This document shows positions 1-6,885 of a DNA stretch of 7,712 bases, one piece after another (the stretch's first letter is position 1; each line of letters starts with the position of its first letter). The notes under the pieces were generated by a model. That model searched no databases. It was not told the origin of the DNA and saw nothing but the letters and a program-made list of their open reading frames with translations. The stretch comes from Planctomycetota bacterium. Lineage in GTDB: Bacteria > Planctomycetota > UBA1135 > UBA2386. The position numbers were made by a program, and so were the translations under genes. The stretch covers positions 1-7,712 of the forward strand of contig QJVU01000735.1 in assembly GCA_003235605.1 (NCBI GenBank), read 5' to 3'.

Positions 1-1
1 C

Positions 2-184
2 ATCACATGCAGCGTGCACGGGACGCGGGCCCTCGCTCGACAACCGCTCACCCCGGCCCTCGACAGCGATCTCGGCAAGCTGCTGGCCCGATTCGGCGGC
101 ATGACCGCGACATTGACCTTCCTGCCGGAAGGACTGCGTGCCGTGGTCGAGATCGAGCACTCGGACCTTGCTGGCAGGAGGTAG
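2..184 (+). CDS. 3' end of an unidentified gene (partial)
   Basis: Reading from base 2, a frame stays open for 60 codons and ends in TAG at 182-184. The 5' end lies outside the window. The codons are strongly G/C-ending, and the peptide has an ordinary mixed composition (for example LGKLLARFGGMTATLTFLPE followed by GLRAVVEIEHSD). The overlapping frame from base 7 instead gives an Arg/Pro-rich product typical of a GC-rich shadow. The gene would converge on the thiolase gene, with only 10 bases between the two stop codons and no hairpin terminator between them. I do not recognise the family; no catalytic motif or membrane segment is visible in the fragment. The coding call rests on codon usage and composition only. 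Confidence 0.5.
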   Translation: MTCSVHGTRALARQPLTPALDSDLGKLLARFGGMTATLTFLPEGLRAVVEIEHSDLAGRR

Positions 185-194
185 GCTGCTCGGT

Positions 195-1388
195 TCAGTT
201 CACCTTCAGCACTGCCGCCATGGCGGTATCGCCGGCGGCACAACCGCTGAAAAGGCCGTAGCCCCCGCCGGCCAGGACCAGCTCCTCGATCAGCTCGATG
301 ATCACGCGCATGCCTGTAGGGCCCTGGGGATGGCCGAAGATCAGCGGCGAGCCGAAGCGGTTCATCTTGTCGGGGACGATGTCGGTCTCCCGGCAGAAGT
401 AGACATCGTTGATGGCGAAGGGGTTGTGGGTCTTGATCGCCGCCAGGTCGCCGATGCCGATTCCGGCTTGGTCGAGGGCCATCTTCGCTGCCGGCACCAC
501 GGCCATGGGCATGAAACCCTTCTTCACCCTGGCCGAGCCAAAGGACAGCACCTGGATGGTGATGTTCTTGTCCGTGCTCAGGCGTGCGGCCTGTTCCTCG
601 GTGCACAGCACCATGCCGGCGTTGCCGTCTGCAGGATAGGTCTGGGAGCCGAAGGTGACCGTGCCGCCCTCCAGCATCGGCCTGAGTCCTTTGAGCCCTT
701 CTTCGGTGGTGGGAAACACGCCCTCGTCCGCCTCCACCAGGAGGGTCTTCTTGCCCTTCTGGATCTCCACCGGAAACATGTAGCGCTTCTGGAATGCGCG
801 GTCGTCCTTCAGCGACTCCTCGTACTGCTGGTGCCGGATGAGGGTGATCTCGTCCTGCTCTTCGCGGGTGATCCCGGCCTCCTTGGCGACGTTCTCCGCA
901 GTCTGGATCATCGCGCCGCCGGCGTGGGGGTCCTTGTTGAAGTTGTCCCAGACCCACTCCTCGGCATCGACCTTGCCCCCGATGCCCCCAGGGTCGGGAT
1001 AGACGATGTGGGGACCATTGCTGGTGCGGTCACATGTGATCCCCAGGGTGCACGTGGTCGTGCCGGTCTCGAGCTCGGCGGCGGCAGTCTGCAGCACCCG
1101 CGCCGAGGTGGCGCAGGCCTGGGAGATCACCGGCCCCGTCATGTTCTCGGCCCCCAGCATCGCGGCCACCCAGGGTGCACCGTAGAAGCTGTGCTTCTGG
1201 GGAACCGTGAAGCCAAGGACGATGCTGTCGAAGCCGTCCGGTTGGATCCGGCGTTCGCTCAGGAACCGTCGAGCGGTTGCCGCTACCAGCCTCAGGGAGT
1301 GTGCCTGGCTCAGGGAACCCTGCCAGCGGCAGAAGGGGCTGCTCCAGTATGCGCGATAGGGGATGTAGGTCTTTTCGAAGGTCGCCAT
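195..1388 (-). CDS. thiolase family protein (acetyl-CoA acetyltransferase-like)
   Basis: A 397-residue protein, the normal length for thiolases, which cleave or form 3-ketoacyl-CoA in fatty-acid or polyhydroxyalkanoate-type metabolism in the cytoplasm. Landmarks, numbered from the ATG at 1388: the nucleophilic cysteine C92 in SQACATSAR, HNPF at 321-324 where classical thiolases have NEAF, GHPQGPTG with the catalytic histidine H353, and C383 in SGCAAGDTA at the position of the usual CxGxG cysteine. Both cysteines and the histidine are kept, so it is probably active, but the altered HNPF and CAAGD motifs place it outside the best-known biosynthetic and degradative groups. The start is uncertain: the frame extends to a TTG at 1424, but the ATG matches the usual thiolase N terminus (ATFEKTYIPYRAYWSSPF). 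No strong ribosome binding site is seen for either. It is last in the minus-strand series, 88 bases after the sigma-fusion gene. The substrate cannot be told. Confidence 0.93.
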   Translation of the reverse strand: MATFEKTYIPYRAYWSSPFCRWQGSLSQAHSLRLVAATARRFLSERRIQPDGFDSIVLGFTVPQKHSFYGAPWVAAMLGAENMTGPVISQACATSARVLQTAAAELETGTTTCTLGITCDRTSNGPHIVYPDPGGIGGKVDAEEWVWDNFNKDPHAGGAMIQTAENVAKEAGITREEQDEITLIRHQQYEESLKDDRAFQKRYMFPVEIQKGKKTLLVEADEGVFPTTEEGLKGLRPMLEGGTVTFGSQTYPADGNAGMVLCTEEQAARLSTDKNITIQVLSFGSARVKKGFMPMAVVPAAKMALDQAGIGIGDLAAIKTHNPFAINDVYFCRETDIVPDKMNRFGSPLIFGHPQGPTGMRVIIELIEELVLAGGGYGLFSGCAAGDTAMAAVLKVN

Positions 1389-1442
1389 GACCGAGCGAGT
1401 ACCTGAACCCGTGGGCCGCGACAAGTCGCCCTAGTGCGGGTT

Positions 1443-1470
1443 CTGCCGCTCCAGAGCTCGAGCGCGGCAG
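1443..1470 (-). terminator. stem-loop after the sigma-fusion gene, possible terminator
   Basis: CTGCCGC (1443-1449) and GCGGCAG (1464-1470) form a perfect 7-bp GC-rich stem with a 14-base loop. The loop holds the palindromes GAGCTC and CTCGAG and can pair further. It starts 6 bases after the stop codon of the sigma-fusion gene on the minus strand. No T-run follows, so it is not a standard intrinsic terminator. It could be a weak terminator, an RNA-stabilising hairpin, or chance in GC-rich DNA. Confidence 0.35.
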
Positions 1471-1476
1471 GGGTGG

Positions 1477-4400
1477 TCAGTCGTCTCGTGCGCGCAGCTC
1501 GAGAACCTCCTGACGGCCGTTGCCGGGGACTCCCGCTCCCGTTGTTGCGAACCCCGGCAGCTCGCCCAGGACACGGTCACCCACCCACACGTCGCAGGCC
1601 ACAGGCGGCGCCGGGTCGAGCTGGAGGTTGCCCCCGCTGTCGATGGGGAAGCTCCAAGCGAATGCGCAGGTCTTGGAGCGGAGTATGGCGCGTGGCAGTT
1701 GCACGGGCGTGCCGTCCTTGCGAAGCAACCGGACGACCACGCGGCGGTGCTCGAGATCGAATACCCGCTCGACGGTCTGGCCCGGTTGGAGCGTTATCCA
1801 CTCCGGATGCAGGAAACACTTGTAGTTGCCATCCACGGGCTGGCGCAGACCGACGCGGTAGCGACCGGCAGGGATGTCCGCCAGCGTGAAGCTGCCATCC
1901 GCGGCCACGATGTCAGTGTCGACCACCATGCCCTTGGCCGGGTAGAGGGAGACTGCAGCGACGCCTTCGGGCGCACGTCCGCAGACCAGCACCCTGCCCG
2001 TCAGCTTCGCGGGCATGTGGGCACTGGCTTCGAGGTCGAGGGTGACCTCGCCCCCGTCCACGAGCTCGACCTTCGCCAGGGCCGGTTCGCGCACGTCGTT
2101 CCCGAACTGCAGGTGCAGGCTCCACTGCCCGGGCGGCAGGTTGCGCAGATCGAAAGAGCCGTCGCTTCGGATCGGCAGCACGCCGTGCTCCTGCCGTGGG
2201 AAGCGACGGAAGGCGTCCTGGTGCAGCAGCACCAGGCCGATGTCCGGGACAACGAGCTCCTTGGGCGCAAGGACCCCACACAGGCGGGCGCCGTCGCGCA
2301 CCACGAGTCGAATGGGCTGATCGCCGGTGGGGATCGGTTGCTCCTTGAACAGCGTCGCCAGGTGGCCCCGCCCCTTCACCTGCAGGGTCAGCGTGTTGAG
2401 CCGGGTCGGAACATGGAGCGTCACACGGCCAGTCGCGTTGGTGCTGCCCCGGCCGAGGAGCGAGTCCGAGCGCACCTCGTGGATGGGTTCCTCGTCCTCG
2501 GGATCCACCTCCAAGACCTCGACGCGGGTCTGGGCGACCGGTTGGCCGCGCACGTCGCACACCTGGATCCTCACGGCCTGCGCGGACTCCAGCTCGATCC
2601 GTACCGGTGCGGCCTTCCCTTCCGGCAGCGCGAACTGCACCACGTCGCTGCTCACCAGGGCTGGGTCCCGCGGCACGACCTGGATCTGGTTCTTGCCGGG
2701 CCACACCTTGTCGACGACCAACCGGCCGCCGGTGTGGTGGCCGGCAAGCCGGAAGGCCCGATCGCCGGTGGCCAGATCGCGCCCACGGTGCAAGACCACA
2801 GGGCTGCAGATCACGCCGAAGTCCGTGACCGGCCTGCCATCCTGCTTGCTCACGACCAGCACCTCGACGGTCCGGGCGGGGCCGCCGCAGACGGTGATAC
2901 CCCGCTCTCCCCAGCGCGCGGCAAGGCCGCCAGCCGGGGGCACGACGGTGCCGTCGCTGCCGAACCAGAGCTCGACCGCATGACTGGCCTCGGCGTGCCG
3001 TGAGTCCGACCGCCGGACGACGAACCGCCCATCGGCGCCGCTCTCCCCGCAGCCCACAGTGATGTTCTGCCCGGGCAACGCCGCAGAGACCCGGACGCCT
3101 GCCAGGGGCTTCCCGCGGGCGTCGGCCACGATGCCCTCGATGGCCGGGTTGCCGACCATCGAGAGGCGCAGCGTCGCGACTCCCCCCGGGGCCAGGAACA
3201 CCCGGCCGGGACCCTGTGGTTGGTAGCCGTTGGCACGCAGGTACAAGGGCTGCAGTCCCGGCGGCACCGCCGATGGGATCTCGAAGCTGCCGTCGATCCC
3301 CGTGGTTGTTGCGGTTCCGCTGCTGGTGTGATCGAAGCGGCGCAGAGCCTGGTCCATCTCCGCGTTCGGGAAGCGCACCCAGGCGCGCTGCACCGGCTGG
3401 CCGCTGTCGTCGACGACCACGCCACGCACACGGATCCCTTCGTGCATCCGGATGTCACCAAGGTGGGTCTCCCCGGTCAACTCATCCGCGTACCACGTGC
3501 CGATCCGCTGGACGCGGTCGGGCCGCGCGAAGACCAAGCCGAGGGCATGGGCTCCGCCCCGAGGCAGCACGCCGCGGAGCCGGAATCGGCCATCCTCGTC
3601 GCTGCGCGCCGGCTGCGGCTCGACCAGCTCTCCCTGGGCATAGCGGTAGTCGGTCTCCGGCTCCATGGACCACGCGCGCAGTGTGATCTCGACTCCGGCC
3701 AGCGGACGTCCCGTTGTCCAGTCCACGCACCGGCCGTTGAAGGTCACCTCGCGACCGCCAACCGAGTCGCGCATCTGTGGCGCGAGTGCCACGGCAACCG
3801 GTGAGCGGTTACCCACAGCGGTGCTGTCGCCGGCAGACTCCGGCGCGGTGGCGATACCACCCTGTGCCCGGTGTCCGTGCTCGTACGCTGTTTCTGGCCG
3901 GATCTCGCTCCAGGGTTGCCAGATCCACAAGGCCACGAGCGCCAGCGCCGCGGCGGTGATCGCGAGGGTCTTCTTCATGAGGGTCAGCGTCGACAGCGTC
4001 GTCAGCGTCAGGGTCGCCCCGCCTGCCGGGGTGATGGTCGTGGCAGTCGCGTTCAGAATGTGGTGGCGCATGGCCGCCAGCTGTTGTGGCGTGAGCAGCG
4101 CGGCGGTCGGTGCGACACCGGCAGCGAACCCCGCGGGCAGCAGCTGGCGCAGACGCTCCAGGCCGCGGTGCAGCTGGGCCCGCACCGTTCCCCGGTTGCG
4201 GCGCAGGCGCTCGGCGATCTCCCGAGCCTCCAGGCCGCCGAGCAGGTGCAGCTGCAGGACCTCCGTGTAGGGTTCCTGCATCTTGGCAAGGTGTTTCCGC
4301 AGGGCCTCGCTCAGCTCCCGGGTGCAGGCGTGCACGTGGGGATCCTCGCGTGGACCCGTCGCTGGCAGCCGCTCGGGATCCGGGCGCCGGACCCGCTCCC

Positions 4401-4659
4401 GCACCAGGTGATGCCACTGGTGGGTGAGGATGCCCAGCATCCACGGCAGCAGGCGATCACCGGCCCGGTACCGGTCGCGCTCCTCGAGCACGGCCACGAA
4501 CGTGGCCTGCACGAGCTCTTCGACCTCGCTCGTGTCCCGACACAGGTGTGCCGCCAGCTTCCCGAGCTTCGCGGCGGTGGCGTCGAAGACTGCCGCCATC
4601 AGCTCCGGGTCGCCGGAGGCGCGGAACGCCAGGAATCGTTGCTCGAGGCTCGTGGCCAT
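1477..4659 (-). CDS. ECF-type sigma factor fused to a membrane helix and carboxypeptidase-regulatory-like repeats
   Basis: A 1060-residue protein numbered from the ATG at 4659; a GTG at 4686 would add nine residues and has no better ribosome site. Sigma region 2 spans about 24-91 (EVEELVQATFVAVLEERDRY, then LPWMLGILTHQ). Region 4 spans about 114-174 and ends in the helix-turn-helix GTVRAQLHRGLERLRQLLP. A Thr/Leu-rich linker precedes a single membrane helix at about 231-247 (TLAITAAALALVALWIW, after MKK). The remaining 800 or so residues are beta-sandwich modules of the carboxypeptidase regulatory-like type. Five show a DGxF motif (356-359, 456-459, 543-546, 833-836, 921-924), paired with G.V.D..G.P-type first strands such as GVVVDDSGQPV and GIVADARGKPLAG; at least two more are degenerate. 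This layout puts the sigma domain in the cytoplasm and the repeats outside it. Sigma factors with long membrane-linked tails are known from Planctomycetes; the ligand and release mechanism are unknown. It lies 105 bases after the FecR-serpin gene on the same strand. Confidence 0.9.
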   Translation of the reverse strand: MATSLEQRFLAFRASGDPELMAAVFDATAAKLGKLAAHLCRDTSEVEELVQATFVAVLEERDRYRAGDRLLPWMLGILTHQWHHLVRERVRRPDPERLPATGPREDPHVHACTRELSEALRKHLAKMQEPYTEVLQLHLLGGLEAREIAERLRRNRGTVRAQLHRGLERLRQLLPAGFAAGVAPTAALLTPQQLAAMRHHILNATATTITPAGGATLTLTTLSTLTLMKKTLAITAAALALVALWIWQPWSEIRPETAYEHGHRAQGGIATAPESAGDSTAVGNRSPVAVALAPQMRDSVGGREVTFNGRCVDWTTGRPLAGVEITLRAWSMEPETDYRYAQGELVEPQPARSDEDGRFRLRGVLPRGGAHALGLVFARPDRVQRIGTWYADELTGETHLGDIRMHEGIRVRGVVVDDSGQPVQRAWVRFPNAEMDQALRRFDHTSSGTATTTGIDGSFEIPSAVPPGLQPLYLRANGYQPQGPGRVFLAPGGVATLRLSMVGNPAIEGIVADARGKPLAGVRVSAALPGQNITVGCGESGADGRFVVRRSDSRHAEASHAVELWFGSDGTVVPPAGGLAARWGERGITVCGGPARTVEVLVVSKQDGRPVTDFGVICSPVVLHRGRDLATGDRAFRLAGHHTGGRLVVDKVWPGKNQIQVVPRDPALVSSDVVQFALPEGKAAPVRIELESAQAVRIQVCDVRGQPVAQTRVEVLEVDPEDEEPIHEVRSDSLLGRGSTNATGRVTLHVPTRLNTLTLQVKGRGHLATLFKEQPIPTGDQPIRLVVRDGARLCGVLAPKELVVPDIGLVLLHQDAFRRFPRQEHGVLPIRSDGSFDLRNLPPGQWSLHLQFGNDVREPALAKVELVDGGEVTLDLEASAHMPAKLTGRVLVCGRAPEGVAAVSLYPAKGMVVDTDIVAADGSFTLADIPAGRYRVGLRQPVDGNYKCFLHPEWITLQPGQTVERVFDLEHRRVVVRLLRKDGTPVQLPRAILRSKTCAFAWSFPIDSGGNLQLDPAPPVACDVWVGDRVLGELPGFATTGAGVPGNGRQEVLELRARDD
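3983..4009 (-). repeat. three tandem 9-bp units in the sigma-fusion linker
   Basis: On the plus strand GTCAGCGTC, GACAGCGTC and GTCAGCGTC follow each other directly, differing at one base in the middle copy. On the coding (minus) strand they encode the core of a Thr/Leu-rich linker (TLTTLSTLTL) immediately before the MKK that opens the membrane helix. The unit is a multiple of three, so gain or loss of a copy would change linker length without breaking the frame. Confidence 0.6.
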
Positions 4660-4724
4660 GGCCCACCATTGTTCCCGGGGGGCCACCGGCTGTTGCGGCA
4701 GGCAGGAGGTTTTCCGCCGGTGGA

Positions 4725-4745
4725 CCGCCGGCGCGAGACCGGCGG
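4725..4745 (-). other. GC-rich stem-loop between the FecR-serpin and sigma-fusion genes
   Basis: CCGCCGG (4725-4731) and CCGGCGG (4739-4745) form a perfect 7-bp stem with a 7-base loop. A second copy of the left arm lies at 4714-4720, so two alternative hairpins are possible. It sits about 20 bases after the FecR-serpin stop codon. In the direction of transcription no U-run follows. It may attenuate or process the mRNA between the two genes, or be a by-product of high GC. Confidence 0.3.
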
Positions 4746-4764
4746 CCGCTGGCTCCGGCTTCCG

Positions 4765-6885
4765 CTAAGGCTTCGTCATCCTGCCCAGGAACAGGATCGT
4801 CCCCGACCACAGGTCGCGGATCATGAAGACGAAGGGCCGCTCGGCGTTGAAGTAGGGCACGAAAGGCATCCGGCGGGGGGCGGCGCCCTTGATACCAGCG
4901 GCCACCATCGTAGCAGCGGCCGCCTCGGTGCCCTCTTCATCGACGGTGACGAACGCCTTGTGCAGGACCGCCTGGATGAACAGCTGCTCCGCGGGGTCGG
5001 TGGTCGTGGTCATGCCGGTGAAGTCGGCGCCGTTGAGACCCGTCGAGGGATTGAAGGCTCGCGGCATGCCAAGCTCCTTGAGGGCGTCGTTCAGCTTGTA
5101 GGCGGTCTCCGCCTTGAAGCGTGGCATGCGCACACTGGTCTTGCGCTTCTCCAACTTCGAGAGCCAGGTGGCCACGTTCTTGGCAGTGAGCTTCGCTTCC
5201 AACGCGCCCAGGCCGTCGGGGTCGACGGGGAGCAGCAGCACCATGGCCAGGTCATGGCCCTGGTAGGGCAACTCCAGGATCTGGAAGCCGCCGGTGTCCG
5301 GGTAGAGTCCCTCCTTCTGACCGACGTCGATCATCCTGGGTGAGTCGAAGGACGAGCCGTCGGCGTTCACCGCGGCGTACCGGCACTCCTCGAGGCCGTA
5401 GTGGCGCATCATGTTTGCCTGAACCGTCGCACCGCTGGCGGTCGTGAAGCTGCCCGGCTTGGTCCGCTCCTTGACGAAGGGGGTCAGCCAGTGGGCCTTG
5501 AAGTAGATGGCGTTCACCAGCGCCAGACGGGTGTTCCTGTTGATCACCGGCTCGTAGGCGAGGTTCTTGATCCGCCCCTCGGTCTGCTTCTCCACCCAGG
5601 CATTGATGCGCGCGACCTCCCTGGCCGGATCGCTCCGGAAGTCCGCGGGGATGAACGCACCGGTCTCGTAGCTGGCATCGATCACCCGGAGGTAGTCCTT
5701 GTCGAAGGGGTAGGTCTTCTGTCCCCACAGGGCGTTGGCGATGGACAGCCGGTAGCTCTTGACGTTGCCGGCGAGGGAGTCGTACTCCCTGCCCAGGGCG
5801 CGCATCTCGCGGCGGGCCTCGTTGCGGGCACGGCGATCGCCGGCCGCTTGCGCAGCGTCGATCCGCTGCTGCACCTGGCGCATGCTCGCGGTCAACTCGG
5901 CGATGCGCTGCCGCAGCTTCTCCTGCTCCGGCGACTGCCCGGCGCGGAGCAGCCGGTTCAGCTCGGCGTAGCCGCCGTGGATCTTGGCGAGCTCGAAGGG
6001 GATCCTCTGCGCGTCTTCGCCGACGCGGCGGGCAGCCTCGGGCCAGCGCAGCACCTTGGCCATCTCTTCTGCGGTCAGGCCGCGGGCACCCTCCGCCGTC
6101 ATCGTCAGGGCGGTTGCTATCGAGTACGGGGAGAAGAACAGGTTCTCGCCCTTGTGGGAGGCGGCCAGCGTGCGGTACAGGTCGAAGCCGAAGTTGCCGC
6201 TGCTGGTGGCGACCACCTTCGTGGGGGGGTCGCCCTGGGGTGCGACGGCCAGCTCGTTGGCGCCGACCACGGCGGCACCCAGGGCATTGCTCAGCGTCAC
6301 GGTGCCGGACAGCACCAGGACGCGGGTCAGGTTGCGGGACATGGTCATGGTCTCCTTGGTCTTGGTTTTCACAATGGTCTCGTGTGCCCCGACGAAGAAG
6401 GCCGTGCCATGGGCGTGGACCTCTCCGTACGGGGTCGTGATCGAAAGGGTGCCTGCTGACGTGCCCGTCGATTGGACGAACAGCTCGCCCCGGGTCAGGT
6501 GGATCCGTCGCGGTTGGAGCACGGTGAACTCGGCGTCGCCGGTGGGCTGCGCTCTCCAATTGGCAACGAGCTCTACGCCGAAGTGACCGGTTTCCGGCGG
6601 CCAGAACCAGAAGATCCCGAAGGCCAGGAGGAGAGCGGCCGCGAGGGCCTGCAGGACGCGGGGCCATCGCCAGGCAAGGGGCCGGGGCTGTTCCGCGGCG
6701 GCCGGCACCGCCGCTGCCACGGCGCCGTGGTGCCAGCGCAGGAGAGCATCCACTTCGAGCTGGTCGACTGCGGCCTCGAGGAGGTCGTCGTCCTCGAGGA
6801 GCTGCTGCAGGCGCTGGTGATCCGTGACGTCCAGGTCGCTGTGCTCCCGGGCACTCAGCAGGCGCTGCAGTTCCTCGCGGCTCAT
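4765..6885 (-). CDS. membrane-anchored FecR domain-serpin fusion
   Basis: A 706-residue protein. Residues 1-75 form a charged, helical, cytoplasmic anti-sigma-like segment (EELQRLLSAREHSDLDVTDH onward). Residues 77-96 are a membrane helix. Residues about 120-225 are a FecR domain (RRIHLTRGELFVQST, TPYGEVHAHGTAFFVG, VLSGTVTLSNALG, ending at APQGDPPTKVV). Residues about 230-706 are a full serpin: NLFFSPYSIATALTM, LALVNAIYFKAHW (455-467), MPRFKAETAYKLNDALKELG, the hinge EEGTEAAAAT (650-659) and the closing FNAERPFVFMIRD. Counting from P17 = E650 gives P1 = K666, and the small P12-P9 residues suggest a working inhibitor of a trypsin-like protease. A helical insertion of roughly 45 residues or more lies between 310 and 375. 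The start is well supported by AGGAGG seven bases upstream. The gene overlaps the upstream sigma gene by 4 bases (ATGA), so the two are probably co-translated, and the protein is the likely membrane regulator of that sigma factor. The outward orientation of the serpin is inferred from the single helix. Confidence 0.93.
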   Translation of the reverse strand: MSREELQRLLSAREHSDLDVTDHQRLQQLLEDDDLLEAAVDQLEVDALLRWHHGAVAAAVPAAAEQPRPLAWRWPRVLQALAAALLLAFGIFWFWPPETGHFGVELVANWRAQPTGDAEFTVLQPRRIHLTRGELFVQSTGTSAGTLSITTPYGEVHAHGTAFFVGAHETIVKTKTKETMTMSRNLTRVLVLSGTVTLSNALGAAVVGANELAVAPQGDPPTKVVATSSGNFGFDLYRTLAASHKGENLFFSPYSIATALTMTAEGARGLTAEEMAKVLRWPEAARRVGEDAQRIPFELAKIHGGYAELNRLLRAGQSPEQEKLRQRIAELTASMRQVQQRIDAAQAAGDRRARNEARREMRALGREYDSLAGNVKSYRLSIANALWGQKTYPFDKDYLRVIDASYETGAFIPADFRSDPAREVARINAWVEKQTEGRIKNLAYEPVINRNTRLALVNAIYFKAHWLTPFVKERTKPGSFTTASGATVQANMMRHYGLEECRYAAVNADGSSFDSPRMIDVGQKEGLYPDTGGFQILELPYQGHDLAMVLLLPVDPDGLGALEAKLTAKNVATWLSKLEKRKTSVRMPRFKAETAYKLNDALKELGMPRAFNPSTGLNGADFTGMTTTTDPAEQLFIQAVLHKAFVTVDEEGTEAAAATMVAAGIKGAAPRRMPFVPYFNAERPFVFMIRDLWSGTILFLGRMTKP
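6340..6357 (-). promoter_or_regulatory. internal Shine-Dalgarno with two in-frame ATGs in the FecR-serpin gene
   Basis: On the coding strand AAGGAG (6357-6352) is followed after 3 bases by ATG (6348-6346, codon 180) and after 9 bases by a second ATG (6342-6340, codon 182). Both are in frame with the serpin. The peptide from codon 182, SRNLTRVLVLSGTVTL and onward to VVGA, resembles a signal peptide: a basic start, then a mostly hydrophobic stretch. This could yield a separate serpin-only product of about 525 residues. Against this, VLSGTVTLSN also fits the last strands of FecR, so the site may be fortuitous. Confidence 0.4.

Noticed and set aside
176..182. AGGAGGT on the plus strand at the end of the left partial gene
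   Set aside because: No start codon follows at a usable distance, and the downstream region is the thiolase on the opposite strand.
138..1406. A 422-codon plus-strand open frame opposite the thiolase
   Set aside because: It mirrors the thiolase on the other strand, has no recognisable motif, and reflects the lack of stop codons in GC-rich antisense frames.
2319..2775. Two copies of GATCGCCGGTGG about 440 bases apart
   Set aside because: Both lie inside the sigma-fusion tail and are explained by coding constraint and GC-rich composition; they are not flanked by further similarity.
1699..3003. A 434-codon plus-strand open frame opposite the sigma-fusion tail
   Set aside because: His/Arg/Gln/Ala-rich composition without domains; the minus strand here carries clear beta-sandwich repeats.
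3871..5343. A 490-codon plus-strand frame with AGGAGG upstream of a GTG at 4720
   Set aside because: It crosses two well-supported minus-strand genes and its product is low-complexity Arg/Gly/His-rich; the Shine-Dalgarno match is fortuitous.
5401..6459. A 352-codon plus-strand frame opposite the FecR-serpin
   Set aside because: Shadow of the serpin; no family signature.
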